Below, in pieces: positions 14,401 through 27,370 of a DNA stretch of 64,000 nt (positions within the stretch are counted from its first letter, which is position 1; every line of letters begins with the position of its first letter). The translations under genes were made by a program, and so were the position numbers. This DNA comes from Letharia columbiana (Eukaryota; Ascomycota; Lecanoromycetes; Lecanorales; Parmeliaceae). Below the pieces are notes generated by a model, which searched no databases, was not told the DNA's origin, and worked only from the letters and a program-made list of their open reading frames with translations. The stretch covers positions 1 through 64,000 of the forward strand of contig NW_023501172.1 in NCBI RefSeq assembly GCF_014066305.1. Reading direction: 5' to 3'.

Positions 14401-17400
14401 ATTTATATTTCGAGATTTTTATTTATAATTAATTATATATAGCTCTAAGTTAAGTTATTAATAAGATTAATCTATTAATTATAATTTTAAATAATTTATT
14501 AAAAAGATAATTTACTCGATTAATAAGATATATTAAAAATAAGATTATTAAGTAGATACTTTTTTTTTAGATAAGAATATAATTAATTAGCGATTTATAG
14601 TAATAGAAGTAGATTATTTATTATATAGAAAGTAAATAAAATTTAATTTAACTTAGAATTAGAGCTTTTATCTTCTTTATTAATTTTATAATAATAAAAG
14701 TAGATTAAAAACGTATAGTAAGCGATTAGAGTTCGATTTAACTTAGAGCTAAAGCTAAAATTCATTATTTTCTATTTAACTTAGAAAAAGAAAAAAAATA
14801 ATAGATATAATAAAACTATTAATTTTAAAAATTATAATTTTTATTTAACTTAGAAAAATAAGTAAAAATTTAACTTTATAAATTTTTTTTATAAATTTAT
14901 ATTATCTAGTAAGATCGATGTTAACTTACTATATAATTTATAATAATAAATTTATATTCTTTAATAATTAAAGTAAGTATAAATATACTTTATTATATCG
15001 CTTATTATATCTATTTAATAGTATTTAAATCTAATACTCTTCTTAATACGCTTATAAATAAAGTATCTAGTATTAGAATTATTATAATTTATATAAAGAA
15101 TCTCTTTCTTTATAATAAAATCGTTAGAAATATAAATTACGAGGCTATAACGTAATAGTCTATTCTTATTAACTCTTTATTTTAAAAGCTTATTCTATTT
15201 AATAGCGTATTTTTAATACTACTTCTTATTTATAATAAAAGTATTCTTATATTATAATTTAAGTAGCTATATTATTATTAATTCCCGTAGCTTTAAATAA
15301 AATCTTTTTAATTTTAAAATCTAATAAATTAAAAATTAAGACGATATCGTAATATCTAGAATACATATTTATCTATTAAATACTCTCTTATTTAAATTAA
15401 TAACTTAGATATTTATAATAATAATATTATTTAATTACTTTATTAATACTATAAATTTAATTATAATAAATATACTATTATATTTTTATAGATTAAATTA
15501 ATATTTCTAATTATAAAGCTTATTTTATAAGATAAAGAGAAAATTATTATTATTATTCTCGCTATTATTCGATTTAATAATATTAAACCTTCTTAATAAT
15601 ATATTTATAGAATTAAGTTTTCTCTTATAATATTTAATTATAAAGTTAAATATAGCTAATTTCTTAATCTAGCGAATCTACTTTATATTAAACTCTTTTA
15701 TTATTATAAAATAATATAAATTATTATAATCTAAGATTATATAAATAGAGTACTTATTATCTTATAAGTAATATCTTTAATTCTTAAAGTCTAATATAAT
15801 CGTATAGAGCTTTTTATTATATATATTCTAGCGAGACTTAATATCTTTAAATTTATAATTAAAAAAAGTAATAGAGTATTATTATCTATTCTTATTTAAT
15901 TAACTAAATATATTACTTATATCTATATTAAAAATATTAATCTTTATAATAAGCGATATTTTCTAATTATAATATTTTAATATAAATATAATAATAAATA
16001 CTCGCTTAAATATCTTAAAAGTCTTATATACTTTCTTATTAAATACGAAGAATAATTTAATCTTATCTTTTTTTACTTTTTAAATTAAATTTATTAAAGA
16101 TATAGCTATCTACGAAAAGTCTTATATAAATTATTAATAGAAGTCTATAAACTCTAGAAAGATTAAGATATTTTTAGTAAACTCTAATTCTAATTATTTA
16201 ATAATAATCTTAATACGCGATAGCTCTATTTAGATATCGCGCTAATTTATTAAGAATCTTAGAAAGATAATCTTATTATAATTAAAAGTATATTTTAATA
16301 ACTTTATATAAAGTCGATACTTTAATAATACGTGTAGTATTTTATATATATATTTTTAATATAATTCTTTTATTTTAAAATAGATTAATATATTATCTAA
16401 ATATATTATATAGAAGATATCGATATATAACTTAAGTACTTTATTTATATAAGCTTAAAAGATTATAAAGATATTTATAAGATTAAAAAGTATTACTTAA
16501 TATTCGAATTAGTTATAGCGAGTTTAAAAAGCGATTTTTTACTTATCTTTCTTTTATATTTATATTTAATAATATATATTATAAATATTAATCTTAATAA
16601 AGTACTTTATATATATAAATCTTTTTAAAATCTCTAAAAGTAGCGATAACGAGTAATTATTCTTAATAATTATTTTATTAAACTCTTAATAGTTAATATA
16701 TAATTATAGCGAGCTATTTAATTTCTTAATAAATAGTATTAATAAGTTAATCTAACTAATTAAAGATTAAATTTACTTTCTCTTAAGCGTAGTATTTAAA
16801 TAATCTCTAATCGCTATAAATTTATTATATAATATATTATAAATTAAATCGCTTTTAAATAGCTTTTCAAAGTATAAATTAATTAAATACTTAACTTAAT
16901 TATATATATTAAGATTATTAAATAACTCTTCTAAAAAGACTTTTAATAGATCTTCGAGTTATTTAAATATATTAAGATCGTTTAACTATATAATATTATA
17001 TCGTATAATTTTATTATAATTATTCTTATTATTTTTAAATAGAATTTAATATAAAAGAGTAATAAACGCTTATTTTAAACTATATATAATTACTATATTA
17101 ACTAATAATATAAACTACTCTATATCTATTATTACGATATCTATTTATATTTTATCGCTTATAGAAAAATCGCGATAAGTTTAAAACTACTCGCGTTAAT
17201 AAATATTTAAATCGATATTATAGATTTAAGAGAAATTAAAAATAAGATTATATTCTTATATATCTATAGTATATACCTTTAAGATTTACTCTTACTTTTT
17301 TTTTAATTATTCGCGAGACTAAAGATTAGATTATACTTTCTATATAAGAGTATTTAATAATTATTAATAGTATATATTATTATTAACGCGTATTTAGATT

Positions 17401-17454
17401 TAAGAATTTATATCTCTTTAATAAAAGATTATAATATAAAGATTTCCTCGCTAT
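11433..17454 (-). mobile_element. RIP-degraded Ty3/gypsy-type pol, minus strand
   Basis: Read on the minus strand, 16840-16370 keeps the skeleton of a gypsy reverse transcriptase despite many stops. A segment matches the 'NRYPLPL..EIL.R' block, another the 'K.AF.TRY..FEY.V..F.L' block, and at about 16440-16375 there is IYLDNILIY, the YLDDILIYS catalytic block with one Asp changed. RNase H and integrase would lie at lower coordinates but are too decayed to delimit. Little room remains upstream for gag. No direct LTRs were found; the flanks are inverted A repeats instead. Confidence 0.6.
12540..12795. repeat. Local tandem duplication inside the gypsy remnant
   Basis: Two adjacent copies of a block containing gactttttttaatataatat, then ttaaaactttt, then agatatattttttctt (starting near 12540 and 12693). 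Copies differ by RIP-type transitions (gcg versus ata words). Confidence 0.6.
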
Positions 17455-17830
17455 CGATATTTATTACTAATCGAAAAGATATAATATAATATAAGATATT
17501 AATCTATTATATTATACTCTAATATAATATAAGTTATTAAGATTTATATAATTCTATATCTAATATAATATAGAATCTTAACGATATATTCTACGATATA
17601 ATATATCTGTGAAATTATATTATAATACTCGTGGATTTCAGTAGTAAGTTACTTAATAGAGCGAGGATATTAATAGATTAAGCGATATGCCGCTAAGTAA
17701 AAATATCTATTAATGTCCTCGCTCTATCAAGTAACTCACTTCTGAAATTCACGAGTATAGAATATGTATGAAATATCTCGATTAGGATTTCTATATTTAG
17801 AAGTATAAGTAGCTATTCTAGTTATTATTC
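17455..17830 (-). repeat. Repeat A, copy 2 (reverse, interrupted by a MITE)
   Basis: The reverse complement of 17461-17610 matches 11280-11430 almost base for base, including the run of attatattaga words. The outer part (17753-17830, with gatttctatatttagaagta) matches the outer end of A. The two parts are separated by a small fold-back element at 17633-17752. The outer part is only lightly RIP-mutated. Confidence 0.75.
17633..17752. mobile_element. Fold-back MITE with ~52-bp inverted ends and TA duplication
   Basis: Left arm starts ctcgtggatttcagtagtaa. Right arm read backwards starts ctcgtgaatttcagaagtga, and the two continue in parallel for about 52 bases with few mismatches, leaving a very short centre. 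Both ends abut TA, as for Tc1/mariner-type insertion. It splits repeat A and retains CpA/TpG, so it inserted after the RIP of its host repeat or was too short to trigger RIP. Confidence 0.75.
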
Positions 17831-18278
17831 TAGTTAACTATAACTATTACTACTATAGCTATTACTATTATAGCTACTACTATTATAGCTACTACTATTA
17901 TAGCTATTACTATTATAGCTATCTATTATAGCTATTACTTTTATAGCTATCTACTATAATTATCTCTATTATAGCTATTATTATTATAGCTATTACTATT
18001 ATATAAATATAACCCTCTATATATCTTAGTTATTATATTTTTCAGCCATTTAATTTTATACTATATTTAGAACCTAGCCCTAGAGAGATTTTAGAGAATT
18101 GATTCGTTCGTTCTATATATTATATATCTAACGTTTTAATAGCTATAACTACTATAACTATCACTATTATAGCTATTATTATTTATTATTAAAATAGTCT
18201 ACTATTATATAGTAGCTATAATAGTAATAGTTATAGTAGTAGTAGTTATAATAAGAGTAGTCATAATAGAGAGAGTAG
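17831..18278. repeat. Minisatellite (RIP-mutated half) plus dispersed repeat
   Basis: 17831-18010 and 18140-18278 are arrays of short units such as tattatagctactac. Undoing C-to-T and G-to-A changes gives the reverse complement of the clean gtagccatggtag array at 18954-19130. Between them, 18030-18135 (ttagaacctagccctagaga, then gaattgattcgttcgttct) is a dispersed repeat with a more mutated second copy at 56570-56685. Confidence 0.65.
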
Positions 18279-18953
18279 GGGCGAATTACTAATTTATACC
18301 CTAAAAGTATAAATCCTTACCGAATCATATTCCTAATTACTGAATCATACCACCTATATTAAACTTTACTCAAATATAGAATATGATTCGATAATTTGCT
18401 ATTACTTAGGATATGATTTAAAAAATAATAGCTTTCTAATATGAGAGGGTTTAATGAAGGTAATGATAGCGGTAAGCTTATCGTCGACTTGATTATTGAT
18501 AACGGTGGTATTTTCGCTGCGCAACGGGGCGGGGTTTGACCCCCGAAGCTTACCCCGCCCCGTTGCGCAGCGTAGTAGGAATTATTCCTTCGGGGGCCCT
18601 ACGGGGCCTACGGGACCCGAATAGGGGTGTCTGCAGCGTGAAGTGCGGACACCCCCGGGCTCGAAATTTCGCCCACTCGGCTTTCGTCTGATGTTTTTAG
18701 GCTGATAGAAGTCTCATCAAATGCGGTCGGAGAAACTCCCTTATTTCTATGATCGAATAAGCCAGATCGCGGATTATCTCCTTCGTAGTTTGAGGCCACT
18801 TTGACAACTTACCAAATCATACCCCAAGCAATGGCAAATTACCGAATCATACCCCATATTTGGGTGTGATTTGGTGTAGGGGTATGATTCGGTAATTAGG
18901 GGTATGATTCGGTAAGGATTCGTACTTTCGGGGTATGATTCGGTAATTTGCCC
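18279..18953 (-). mobile_element. Mutator-like non-autonomous element, copy 1
   Basis: Bounded by inverted ends GGGCGAATTAC... and ...GTAATTTGCCC. The ends carry iterated motifs of the type taccgaatcatacccc in both orientations. The flanks agagagtag and agagggcag differ only by two RIP-type transitions and so look like a 9-bp target duplication. The left end is RIP-mutated, the right end clean. The internal block 18660-18790, read on the minus strand, is homologous to 53171-53300 of copy 2, so the copies are in opposite orientation. It contains a GC-rich hairpin (18515-18572, 20-bp perfect arms). The small open frames here are not convincing genes. Confidence 0.8.
18515..18572. repeat. GC-rich perfect hairpin in MITE copy 1
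   Basis: cgctgcgcaacggggcgggg at 18515-18534 is the exact reverse complement of 18553-18572, with an 18-base loop. It is an island of very high GC inside AT-rich DNA. Confidence 0.85.
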
Positions 18954-19139
18954 TAGAGGGCAGCCATAATAAGTAGCCATAGTAGGGGTAGCCATGGTAG
19001 AGGGCAGCCATGATAGATAGCCATGGTAGTGGCAGCCATGGTTAGGTAGCCATGGTAGTGGCAGTCATGGTAGTGGCAGCCATGGTAGTGGCAGTCATGG
19101 GAGTGGTAGCCATGGTAGTAGTAGCCATAGTTGGCCAGA
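18954..19139 (+). repeat. Minisatellite of gtagccatggtag / ggcagccatggtag units
   Basis: More than a dozen imperfect 12-18-base units with the core agccatggtag. It is not RIP-mutated, unlike the mirrored array at 17831-18010, and the Mutator-like element has inserted into it. The spacers are too short and too similar to the units for a CRISPR. Confidence 0.8.
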
Positions 19140-19375
19140 ATGATGACTAGAATAACTACTTATACTTCTAAATATAGAAATCCCAACCGAGATATTCCAT
19201 ACATATACCATACCATGGTATAATCCTCAGACTATACATTTGAATCCCGTCCAAGATCCCGAACCCATACCAGAAAAATGAATTGGCCTACCTACTTTCT
19301 TATATTACATACCCGGATACGATATAGTATTACTTGATATGAAATATCCCATGGGATATACCATATCCTTTCCTT
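19140..19375 (+). repeat. Repeat A, copy 3 (forward, nearly un-mutated)
   Basis: Starts tgactagaataactacttat, contains aagatcccgaacccatacca and ends gatataccatatcctttcc. Its reverse complement matches 58525-58760, including that central segment, so copies 3 and 4 form an inverted pair enclosing about 39 kb with the gene island. CpA and TpG are retained, so this copy escaped most RIP. Confidence 0.8.
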
Positions 19376-20512
19376 TAATATTTATTAGAATAATTATCTT
19401 ATACTTTTTATTTAGCGTAGTAATTTCGCTTCTTAATAATAGAGAGCGAGATTATTATTTAATTAATAGCGTATTTAATATTATAGTAATAAGTATTAAA
19501 CTTTATCTTTTTTCTTATTTAATTTATAATTATATATTTTATTATCTATAATATAATTTAAATACTTAGAAGAATTCTTATAATATCTTAGCTACTTATA
19601 ATTATAGTATTATATTTTAATAAAAAGCGTCTTAAGCTTAATATAAGAGTTATTATCTTTAAATTTAATTCGCTTAGGCTTTTAGCTTTATAGCGTTAAT
19701 AAAAATAAACTCTTCTTTTAATCTTATTAACTCTTTATATATTATCTTTTAGACTTAATATACTATTAATTACTATTTTCTTAATTACTTATCTTATTAT
19801 TAAAGCGAGTCTTATCTAAAATAAAGAGCTCTTTTTATTTTTTATAATCTTTACTTTATATTTTAATATTATTATAATAATATAATATAGATAATAGATT
19901 AAATAATCTTCTTTATAACTTCTAAAGAAATTTTCTCTATTACTCTATCTTATAAATCTTTTATATATTTTAAATTAATTATATAGCGATCTTATTACGA
20001 TTAGAGTATAATAAGATAATTATTAAAGCTAGTTATCGATTATATATCTCTTATTATTATTTTAATTAACTAGTAATCTATATTATAAAACTTAATAATT
20101 AAATTATAAACTTAATTTAAGTATTATCTCTTATATTTCTTCTAGATAAATTTTTTAATATTATATAATATTATATTTCTAATATTTCTTTAAATTTATT
20201 TCTTAATATCTATTAAGAGAGCTAAAGCTTAGCGAGTCTTTTTTTATTTATATAGAAATTAATATGAGATATTAAGATAATAAAATTATTATAGTTTTAA
20301 AAAATATAATTATTAAGTTATAATTATTAAGATATTATATATTAAATATCTTAATAATACTTATCTTCTTATAACTCGAATTATAATAATAATTATTATT
20401 ATACTTATAACGATATTCTTATATATTCTATATTTTAATTAGCTTAAATTTTTTAATAACTAGTTACTTCTTAATATTAAACTTTAAAAGTTAATAGCGT
20501 TAAATTTAAATT
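19376..20512. other. AT-rich gap, no gene
   Basis: RIP-type DNA. The short open frame running out of repeat A (19339-19551) is made of A/T codons and is not credible as a gene. Nothing else is visible. Confidence 0.5.
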
Positions 20513-20667
20513 TAGTTCTATAATCTATTAGAGTCTAGCGTATCTTAGTAAAGCTATCTACTACTATCTAATATCTTCTATTTATATAATTATTCGATAT
20601 CTAATTATCTTATTTAATATATCTATATTAATATTATATCTATATTAATTCTAATACTATAACTAGA
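20513..20667 (+). repeat. Left LTR of gypsy family 1 (plus copy)
   Basis: Same sequence in the same orientation at 27217-27370, and inverted at 32849-32970 and 39661-39795. The end points are approximate because RIP has erased the TG...CA termini. Confidence 0.65.
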
Positions 20668-23600
20668 TTATCTTACTTACTATATTTAAATTAATAGATA
20701 AATTTAAGAAATCTATTAATAGAGGCTTTAATAAGATATTAAGTTAAGTTATTATATTTCTAAATAAATCTATTATATAGATAATATATTATAAAGAGTA
20801 CTTATTAGAATAGCGTAATAATCTTATAATTAGTTAGAGAAATAAAGTAATTATTAAATTAGTTTATTTATATAACTAGTAAATTTAAAGAAATTATTAT
20901 TTAATTTAATAATTATATAACTAATTCTCTAAGCGAAGTAAAAGTATTTAAAAGAACGATATTTAGACTATCTATAATTTTTATAATAGTCTAAATAATC
21001 TATAAATTAAGAAAAAAAGTTCTTATAAAAATATAATATTATTTTTCGAATTTATAGTAAAGCCTTATAAAAGATATTATAAGAAATTTTTCTTTTCTCT
21101 TCTTTACTTAATATTTATAATATTAAAAACTTAGAAGAAATAAAATAACTCTCTTCTTTTTATTTTAAAATTATTATAAATTTCGAATATATAATTAAGT
21201 AAGATAAATCGAGTTAATAATCTTCTTATTTAATTATTTAATTATTAATAATTCTTACTATTTAATAATATAGTAAAAAATATCGAGATTATTATAAATT
21301 CTTAATAAATTATTAATATTAATTAACTACGCTATTAAATCGATAAAAAGCTTAATTAATTTCTTATTATACTCCGCGATCTTTATTATTAATAAGATTA
21401 ATTTTAAGATATAACTAAATAATATATTAATTTTAAGATTAAAAAGAATAAGATAGTAAATTAATAGAATAAAATTTAATAACGCTTAAAGTAAGTTAAT
21501 ATTAAGATTAAGAAGTTATAAGAATATAATAGAAAGCTTTAATAATAGCTAATAATAATACGATTAGATATATTTAAAAATTTATAAATTACTTCTAAAA
21601 TATAAGCGTTAATCTTATAAAAGCCTATTTAAATTTTACTTTTTATTTATAGAAAAGAGAAGTTTATTAAGCTATTAAATTCTCTCTTCTTTATTAATAA
21701 TAAGAATCTTATATAAAAGAATTAATTAATTAAAATAAAGGAAAAGTTATTAGATAATAAGAATTACTACTCTATCGAAATATCTTAAATTATTTATTTT
21801 CTATTATATATAGATAAAAAAGCGATCTCTTATATTCTAAATAGAAGATATAGAGATATTATAAATTTTTATATATTAGTTAGCGAGGTTATAAATTAGT
21901 TAAATAAGATCTATAAAGAGATAAATTATTATAAAAAGATAAGATATAATTATAATTCTCTTTAATAGATAATTTAGCCCTTTAATAGATTCTATATAAA
22001 ACTCATTAAACTCGATTTTATATTTAACTATAATAAAACTTATTTAAGAAATAATTTAAATATTAAGCTATAAATATATATTTAACTTTATTTTATTTTT
22101 ATAGCTCTTTCTAATTATAAATTTATATCTTTAAGAAATATTAAGAAATATCTTATAAATAATAATAACTTATAGCGCGTAGACTATAAACGATATCTAG
22201 CTCTAATTATTAATAAAATAATTTCTAAAATTATTATAACTTAAATAAGAAAGATAATTATCGCTATAATCGAGGATTATATATCTTTCGCTATTATATT
22301 AAATACTTATACTTTAAATATCTTTTAGAGTATATCGAAAGCGATAATTAATATAGATTTAAGAGATTTAATATATTTTAATTATAGAAAGATAAATTAT
22401 ATAAGACGTAATTATTTAATATAAAGATAGATTAACGCTAATAAGAAGATCTTATAAAAGATAAGAATTTATAAATTTATTATCGATAACGAATATAAGA
22501 TAAATCTATTAGTTAACGCTTATAAAGTCTCTAAGAATTTAGAAAATAAATAGTCTCTATTAAAGTTATAATAAGAAATATCTATAATATATATCTATTA
22601 AATACTTTTAATAATTCTTTAATACGTTATTCTTTTAGAATATAAGTTATACTATTATTATAAAGATAGAAATATTTACTTTAAAACGCCTTTATTAATA
22701 GTAGATATATTAAGATATATATAGTTATTAATAAGTTTTTAATTTATAGAATTTATAAAGAATTACTATTAAAATCAATTCTATTATTAAAATTTAAATC
22801 TTTAAAGAATTATAATAGTCGAATCGCGAAGAAGCTTATTATCTACTATTTATTTTTAATAATAATAATAAATAACTATTAAGAGAGAACGTATTTTATA
22901 CTTATCGCCTCTCTTATATATAATATAATTTTAGAAAAACTATAAATAAATAAGTATAGAATACTTCTCGATATAATAAAAGATAAGATTCTTTTTATAT
23001 TAGATCGCTATAATTATAATAATAATAAGATCTTAATAGCGAAGAATCTCGCTATCTTATTAAATTCGAAATTAAAATCCTCTATTTTATAGATTATCTT
23101 AAAGAAAAAACTTTCTTCTTAATTTATATATAATAATAACTCGAATTTTACTATTAACTTAAATATCTCTAGTAAATTAATTAATAAAAAGAGATTTATA
23201 TCTACTTCTTAAAATATAAAATAAAAATAAGATATAAATTTATAATTTATTAATATCGTTGAAATTAATATTATATTATACTATTAATTAGCGCGTAATA
23301 AGAGAAATTAACTATTTATTCTTATTATAAATAAGATCTATAACTCGCTATTAAAGAAGTTATCTTCTTTAAAGAAATTATATAATTCTTATATATTAAT
23401 TAATAAGTTATATTTTTATAACTTAGAAAAGAAATATAAGAGATATTATAAATCGAATTATCTTATTTAAATTAGCGCTATTAAAATCGTTAACTCTAAA
23501 GATATTAAATAAAAACTCTTTATCGAGTATTATAACTATTTAAATATTTTCGATAGAATAAAGATAGATAAACTATTATTATATCGTCTTTATAATTATA

Positions 23601-26600
23601 AATTAAAATTTATTAAGATTAATATTACTAATTTATCAAAAAATTAAGTCTATTCTATATTAAAATATAAGTTAAAATAAATTAAGAAGTATTTAAATAA
23701 GTATTTAAAAAAGAATTTTATAATATCTAGTTATACTTCGTTTATATTCTCTATTTTATTTATTAAGAAATTAAATAAAAGTTTACGCTTTTATATAAAC
23801 TATCGAAGGCTAAATATTATTATTAAGAGAAATCAATATTTAATTTTATTAATAGATAAGATTCTCGCGAGAATTTAGAATTATAAATATCTTACTCGAT
23901 TAGATATTATAGTTATATTTAATAAATTATATATATATTTCGATAGTAAGAATTTTATTATATTTATTATCTTTCTCGATATATATAAGTATTAAATACT
24001 TCTCTTCGATCTAATTAATAGCTTAGTTATCTATTAATAATATATAAATAATATTCTATTTAAGTATCTAAACGACTTCTATTAAGTCTATCTCAACGAT
24101 ATTCTTATTTATAATTAATTAAGAAAGAAATATATTATATATATTCAAAAGATTCTTTAAAAGTTATAAAAGATTAAATTATAGATAGATATTCTTAAAT
24201 ATAAATTTTATATTTAGAAGATAAAGTTTTTAGATCTTCTTATTTCGATTAATAATCTTTAAATAAACTTTATTAAAATTTAAGCTATTATTAAATAATT
24301 TATCTCTATTAATTTAAAGAAGATATAAATCTTTATTAGCTTTTATAACTTCTATTATTAATTTATAAGAGACTTTTCGAAAATTATAAAATTAATAATA
24401 AAACTTATAGTTAAGAAAGTAATATTTAATTAATTATCGATCTATTAGAAAGTCTTTTATTTACTAAAGATAGTTATTATAAGAGCTTTAATTCTACGCT
24501 ATTTCGATAAATCGAAAAATATTATACTTAAAATAAACTTCTCTAATTATATTAATAATAATATTCTATTTTAATATAATAATAACGAAGTCTTATATTT
24601 AGTAGTTTTTTATAATAAGAATCTTACTTTAACTAAGTATAATTATTAGATCTATAATAAGAAGTTATTAATTATTATTCGCTATTTAAAATACTAATAT
24701 TCTAAATTAAAATATATTAATATCTCTATTAAGATCTTTATAAATTATAAGAGTTTAATATACTTTATTAAAGAAAGAGATCTAAGTTATTATTAAGCTC
24801 GCTATTTAAATATATTATTTAAATTTAATATTAAAATTATCTATCGTCTAAAGCCTTAGAATATTAAGATTAATATATTTATATATATAATTAATTTTAA
24901 ATTAAATAGCTTTAAGAATAAATACTTAAAGTAATAATATTAGATAATATTTATATTTAATTATTTAAAACTTAATAATAAGAATATTAAAATATATACT
25001 ATAGACGATCTATCTTTTATAGAATAGTCTAAGAAAATAAGATTAATAAGTTATATAATAAGATTTATAAGATAATTATAAAAGATAAGAATAAACTTTA
25101 TAAAGTTATATTTAATAAGTACTTTATAGAGAATAAAATACTCTATTATAAAAATCGCTTATAGATATTAAGAGATCTATATATTAACGTTATTCGCGAA
25201 GTATATAATTAATTCTTATATAAATATTTTAATATAATCTATATTTATAAGCTATTTAAGTAAAAATATTATTAATAAGATATAAAAGCTATAATTTCTA
25301 TTTATATCTAAAATTATTATATTTATTATAAATCTAAGACCTCTTATAATTAAGAATATAATTTATTATAATCTCTATTAATTTCTTAAAAGCGATAATA
25401 GAATATCTCGATAGACTTTATAATAAGTTTATTTATATTTAATAAATATAACGCTATTTAAATAGCGATAGATCGACTTATTAAGAAATAATATTATATT
25501 ATATACTCTAATATAAATAAAGAAATTATAATTAAAAAGACGATTAATATATTATTTAAGAAGGTCTTTCGCTTATATAATCTATCGATATTAATAATTT
25601 TAAATAAAAGCTCTTAATTTATATCGATAATATAAAAAGTCTTTTATAAATAACTCGAGATTAAGATTAAGTTATTAATAGTCTTTTATTTTAAAATTAA
25701 TAAATAAATTAAATAAGCTAATTAGAATATAAAACGCTATCTTTAAATATATTATAATTATATATAAAATAATTAATCTAGATAATTATTTATTATCGAG
25801 TTTATTAATAATAATACTACTTTTATAATTATAGATATCTTATTATTCTTTATAAATAAGAGCTTTTATTTTTAAATAAGTTTTAATTTAGATATTATTA
25901 ATTATAATATTATTTATAAACGCCTTAACGCTATTTAAGTAAAGAATATTATTAAATATATATAGTAGATTTTTAATTATATTTAAAATAATATAAATCG
26001 CGTTTAAAAGATTATAATAATCTAGATTAATAAATAACGCTAAAAGATTATTTTTAAAGTAAATAATATAATCTTTCTTAGTAATAAGAATATTATCTTA
26101 AATTAATTATTTTAAAAATTAAATAATAAGAGATATAGTTTATTTAAAGTAATAGATCTTATAAAAATCTTATATCGCTTAAAGCTTTTAGTAAGTATAA
26201 AGATCTATAATATCTTTTATCTTAATCTCTTAAGTTTTATATTAATAAACCTCTTATTTAAATAGATTAATTCTTTATTAAAATATATTATTATTAAGAA
26301 TTAGATTAAATAGATAATAAAGAAGATTATCGCCTTTAAATTTATTAATAATTATTTTAAATATTAAGTAAAATATAAGAATTTTAATAAAAATCTTAAA
26401 TAATATAACTCGAATAATAGCGAATTTAAAAATTATTAAGATATAATCGATAATTTTTATAAATAATATTTATAAGTAGTTTACTAGCGTTAAATATCTC
26501 GAATATTATATTTTTAAATAAATTAAAATTATTCGATATTTTATAACGAGTTTATTTTTTATATTTATAAATCGATTTTTTAGATTTATATTACTTTATA

Positions 26601-27216
26601 ATAATCTTATATTAAACTTATTAAGTTAATTCTCTTATTAATATAACTCTTAATATATTTTAAAATTATATTAGATTATACGCGAATCTTATTATTATTA
26701 TCATTAAATATAATTAATATTAATTAAATAACTTATTATAAAGAAATTTATATTAATATAATTTAATATTAAATTAAAGTTTAATATCTATAACTTAATT
26801 TAATTTAGAATCTCTTAATTAATTAAGTTATATTATTTTATTAATATTCTTTACGCTAAAATATCGACTTAAGAATTATTATTACTTATTAAAATACTTA
26901 TAATTATTACTTACTTATTATCTTATTAATTTCTTTTAAATTAAAATTTCTATACTTATTATATCTCTAACTAGTAATAATATTAACGTAAAGACTAAGA
27001 TATAAGCTCTCGCTATTTATATTATCGTTAAGAAATATTAAAATATTAAAGATCTTAAATATTAAAAGTTCTTTATTATTTTATCAATTTTTAAGCGAGC
27101 GTATATATATACTATTTCTAATACTCTTTTACTTATTAATTATAAGAGTATAATTCTATAAGAGAGAGCGAATAGTATTATAAGCGTATTCTATATCTTT
27201 CTTAATATATTATTTA

Positions 27217-27370
27217 ACTCTATAATTTATTAGAGTCTAGCGTATCTTAATAGAGATATCTATTATTATCTAATATCTTCTATCTATATAGTTATTCGAT
27301 ATCTAGTTATCTTATTTAATATATCTATATTAATACTATATCTATATTAATTCTAATATTTATATTATAT
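27217..27370 (+). repeat. Right LTR of gypsy family 1 (plus copy)
   Basis: Pairs with 20513-20667. The next retroelement begins directly after it. Confidence 0.65.

Larger units (their letters stand above)
20513..27370 (+). mobile_element. RIP-degraded Ty3/gypsy retrotransposon, family 1, plus strand
   Basis: Flanked by direct repeats of about 155 bases (20513-20667 and 27217-27370; landmarks agagtctagcgtatctta and atctagttatcttatttaat), taken as short LTRs. The reverse transcriptase is readable through stops at 23640-24130: LTRLDIIVIFNKL corresponds to the 'TKLD...AFN.L' block, and at 24064-24114 YLNDFY..YLNDILIYN corresponds to 'YLDDF...YLDDILIYS'. An integrase zinc-finger-like segment lies near 25180-25290. 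Gag would lie before about 22600. Every frame is broken by C-to-T and G-to-A changes. Confidence 0.75.

Noticed and set aside
1..17600. Very AT-rich DNA as possible mitochondrial or plasmid sequence
   Set aside because: CpA/TpG depletion with CpG retention, readable gypsy remnants and continuity with nuclear intron-containing genes indicate RIP-mutated nuclear DNA.
11195..17830. Repeat A as LTRs of the enclosed gypsy element
   Set aside because: The copies are in opposite orientation, whereas LTRs must be direct repeats.
18608..18995. Two small minus-strand open frames as genes
   Set aside because: They lie inside the Mutator-like MITE and the adjacent iterated motif region and show no domain features. 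The homologous part of copy 2 is not open in the same way.
18954..19139. Regular short repeats resembling a CRISPR array
   Set aside because: Units are 12-18 bases with no unique spacers, and the window is eukaryotic. It is a minisatellite.
19339..19551. 70-codon hydrophobic open frame
   Set aside because: Composed almost wholly of A/T-rich codons from RIP DNA continuing out of repeat A. Copy 4 gives a similar frame on the other strand.
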